A program made the translations under genes and the position numbers. From an uncultured Alphaproteobacteria bacterium (lineage in GTDB: Bacteria; Pseudomonadota; Alphaproteobacteria; Rs-D84), in the NCBI GenBank assembly GCA_946185785.1, contig CAMHKP010000021.1, positions 1-6,979 of the forward strand: a DNA stretch of 6,979 bases, given 5' to 3'. Positions within the stretch are counted from its first letter, which is position 1, and each line of letters opens with the position of its first letter. The notes beneath the pieces are model-generated. The model was not told the origin of the DNA, ran no database searches, and was given only the letters and a program-made list of their open reading frames with translations. Positions 6,373-6,979 of the stretch are shown here, piece after piece.

Positions 6373-6942
6373 ATGTTGATAAGATGTAAATATTTATTTA
6401 TCGTTTTGTTTGCGATACAGATATGTATCGGTTGTTCATACGCCGGACAAGATGCTGGTGGACCTTGCACTACTTCGGCGGACTGCAACCCTGGTTTATG
6501 GTGTGAAGAATTTACTGGTGGTCCAACAACCTTCAAACAATGCAGCGAATGTCAAAACCATCCGGCGTCAATCTCATCATGCGAAAAAACAACGGTTACA
6601 GATCCAGGGACATGTTACTATACTGATCATGGCGGAACAGATCAAAACAGTTGTCCATGGAAAACGATTTGCCCTAATAAATCAAACTTTGATCACGGTA
6701 TCTGGACACCAAAGGCACCGAGTGTTATTTATTCCGGTACCGGCGACCAACCAGACTGTGAATACGACCCAGAAAATATTACCTGTTATGCTGGCTATTA
6801 CCGTTACGACGAAGCATGTGAACAATGTAATAATAAACCAACTGGGGCTAGCTACCTCAATGGTGACGAATATAATGGCATGACAACAAATGAATGTCCA
6901 TGGGAAATAACATGTGTATTAAGACGCCAAGTTTCTAAATGA
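6373..6942 (+). CDS. Secreted cysteine-rich repeat protein (TNFR/GCC2-like modules), possibly truncated
   Basis: The start is the ATG at 6373, with GGTGA 7 nt upstream and 15 nt after the previous stop. Residues 1-24 are a signal peptide (YLFIVLFAIQICIG, cleavage probably after SYA). The first mature part (C32-C44, CTTSADCNPGLWC) resembles short Dickkopf-like or EGF-like knots. A repeated module follows: C-x2-C with N-x-P soon after, then CPW-x4-C, then C-x8-CYAGYY, then C-x2-C again. The unit occurs at 57-138 and again from 149, but the second copy stops just after CPWEITC and lacks the CYAGYY part. The mature chain has 15 Cys, an odd number. The tail VLRRQVSK is followed by tandem stops TGA TAA, and all three frames close within a few dozen bases. 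CYAGYY-type motifs are typical of GCC2/GCC3 and TNFR-like extracellular repeats. Function unknown; surface or secreted location is inferred. Confidence 0.85.
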   Translation: MLIRCKYLFIVLFAIQICIGCSYAGQDAGGPCTTSADCNPGLWCEEFTGGPTTFKQCSECQNHPASISSCEKTTVTDPGTCYYTDHGGTDQNSCPWKTICPNKSNFDHGIWTPKAPSVIYSGTGDQPDCEYDPENITCYAGYYRYDEACEQCNNKPTGASYLNGDEYNGMTTNECPWEITCVLRRQVSK

Positions 6943-6979
6943 TAAAGACGTAATGACACGAACCCTTAAACTAGAGAGA

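Noticed and set aside
6953..6979. Possible start of a further gene (ATG at 6953, nine codons open to the window edge)
   Set aside because: Too short to judge, with only a weak purine stretch upstream; nothing recognisable.

Overview
The window looks like chromosomal DNA of a Gram-negative, fairly AT-rich bacterium. Sec signal peptides, outer-membrane beta-barrel features (one chain would end in Phe) and large cysteine-rich secreted proteins point to an envelope-focused locus. From memory of similar proteins, I would guess an uncultured host-associated alphaproteobacterium (gut RF32/Enterousia-like). That placement is inference, not something the sequence proves.

Left half (1-2784, minus strand): three closely spaced genes read right to left. 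The first (2784 down to 1320) is an omptin-like outer-membrane beta-barrel gene interrupted by a frameshift near 1640. Next, 33 nt downstream, is a small exported protein (1286-675) that loosely resembles DUF2066/FlgT-type periplasmic proteins. After 15 nt comes a second probable outer-membrane protein, which starts at a TTG codon (659) and runs off the left edge. The spacing suggests one transcript, driven by a promoter around 2816-2843.

Centre (2785-3039): a divergent intergenic region with overlapping candidate promoters, a 13-bp palindrome and a complete tRNA-Leu gene on the plus strand. Its anticodon reads AAG, which is unusual for a bacterium. A weak hairpin and a candidate promoter lie between the tRNA and the next gene.

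Right half (3040-6942, plus strand): three co-directional genes with gaps of 18 and 15 nt. The first is a 953-residue secreted protein with an Arg/Thr-rich repeat linker and 44 cysteines, including a recurring C-x6-C motif. The second is a small putative lipoprotein of 145 residues. The third is a 189-residue secreted protein with TNFR/GCC2-like cysteine modules, the second of which looks cut short. They probably form an operon for disulfide-rich extracytoplasmic proteins of unknown function. I see no CRISPR array, insertion sequence, integrase or phage gene.
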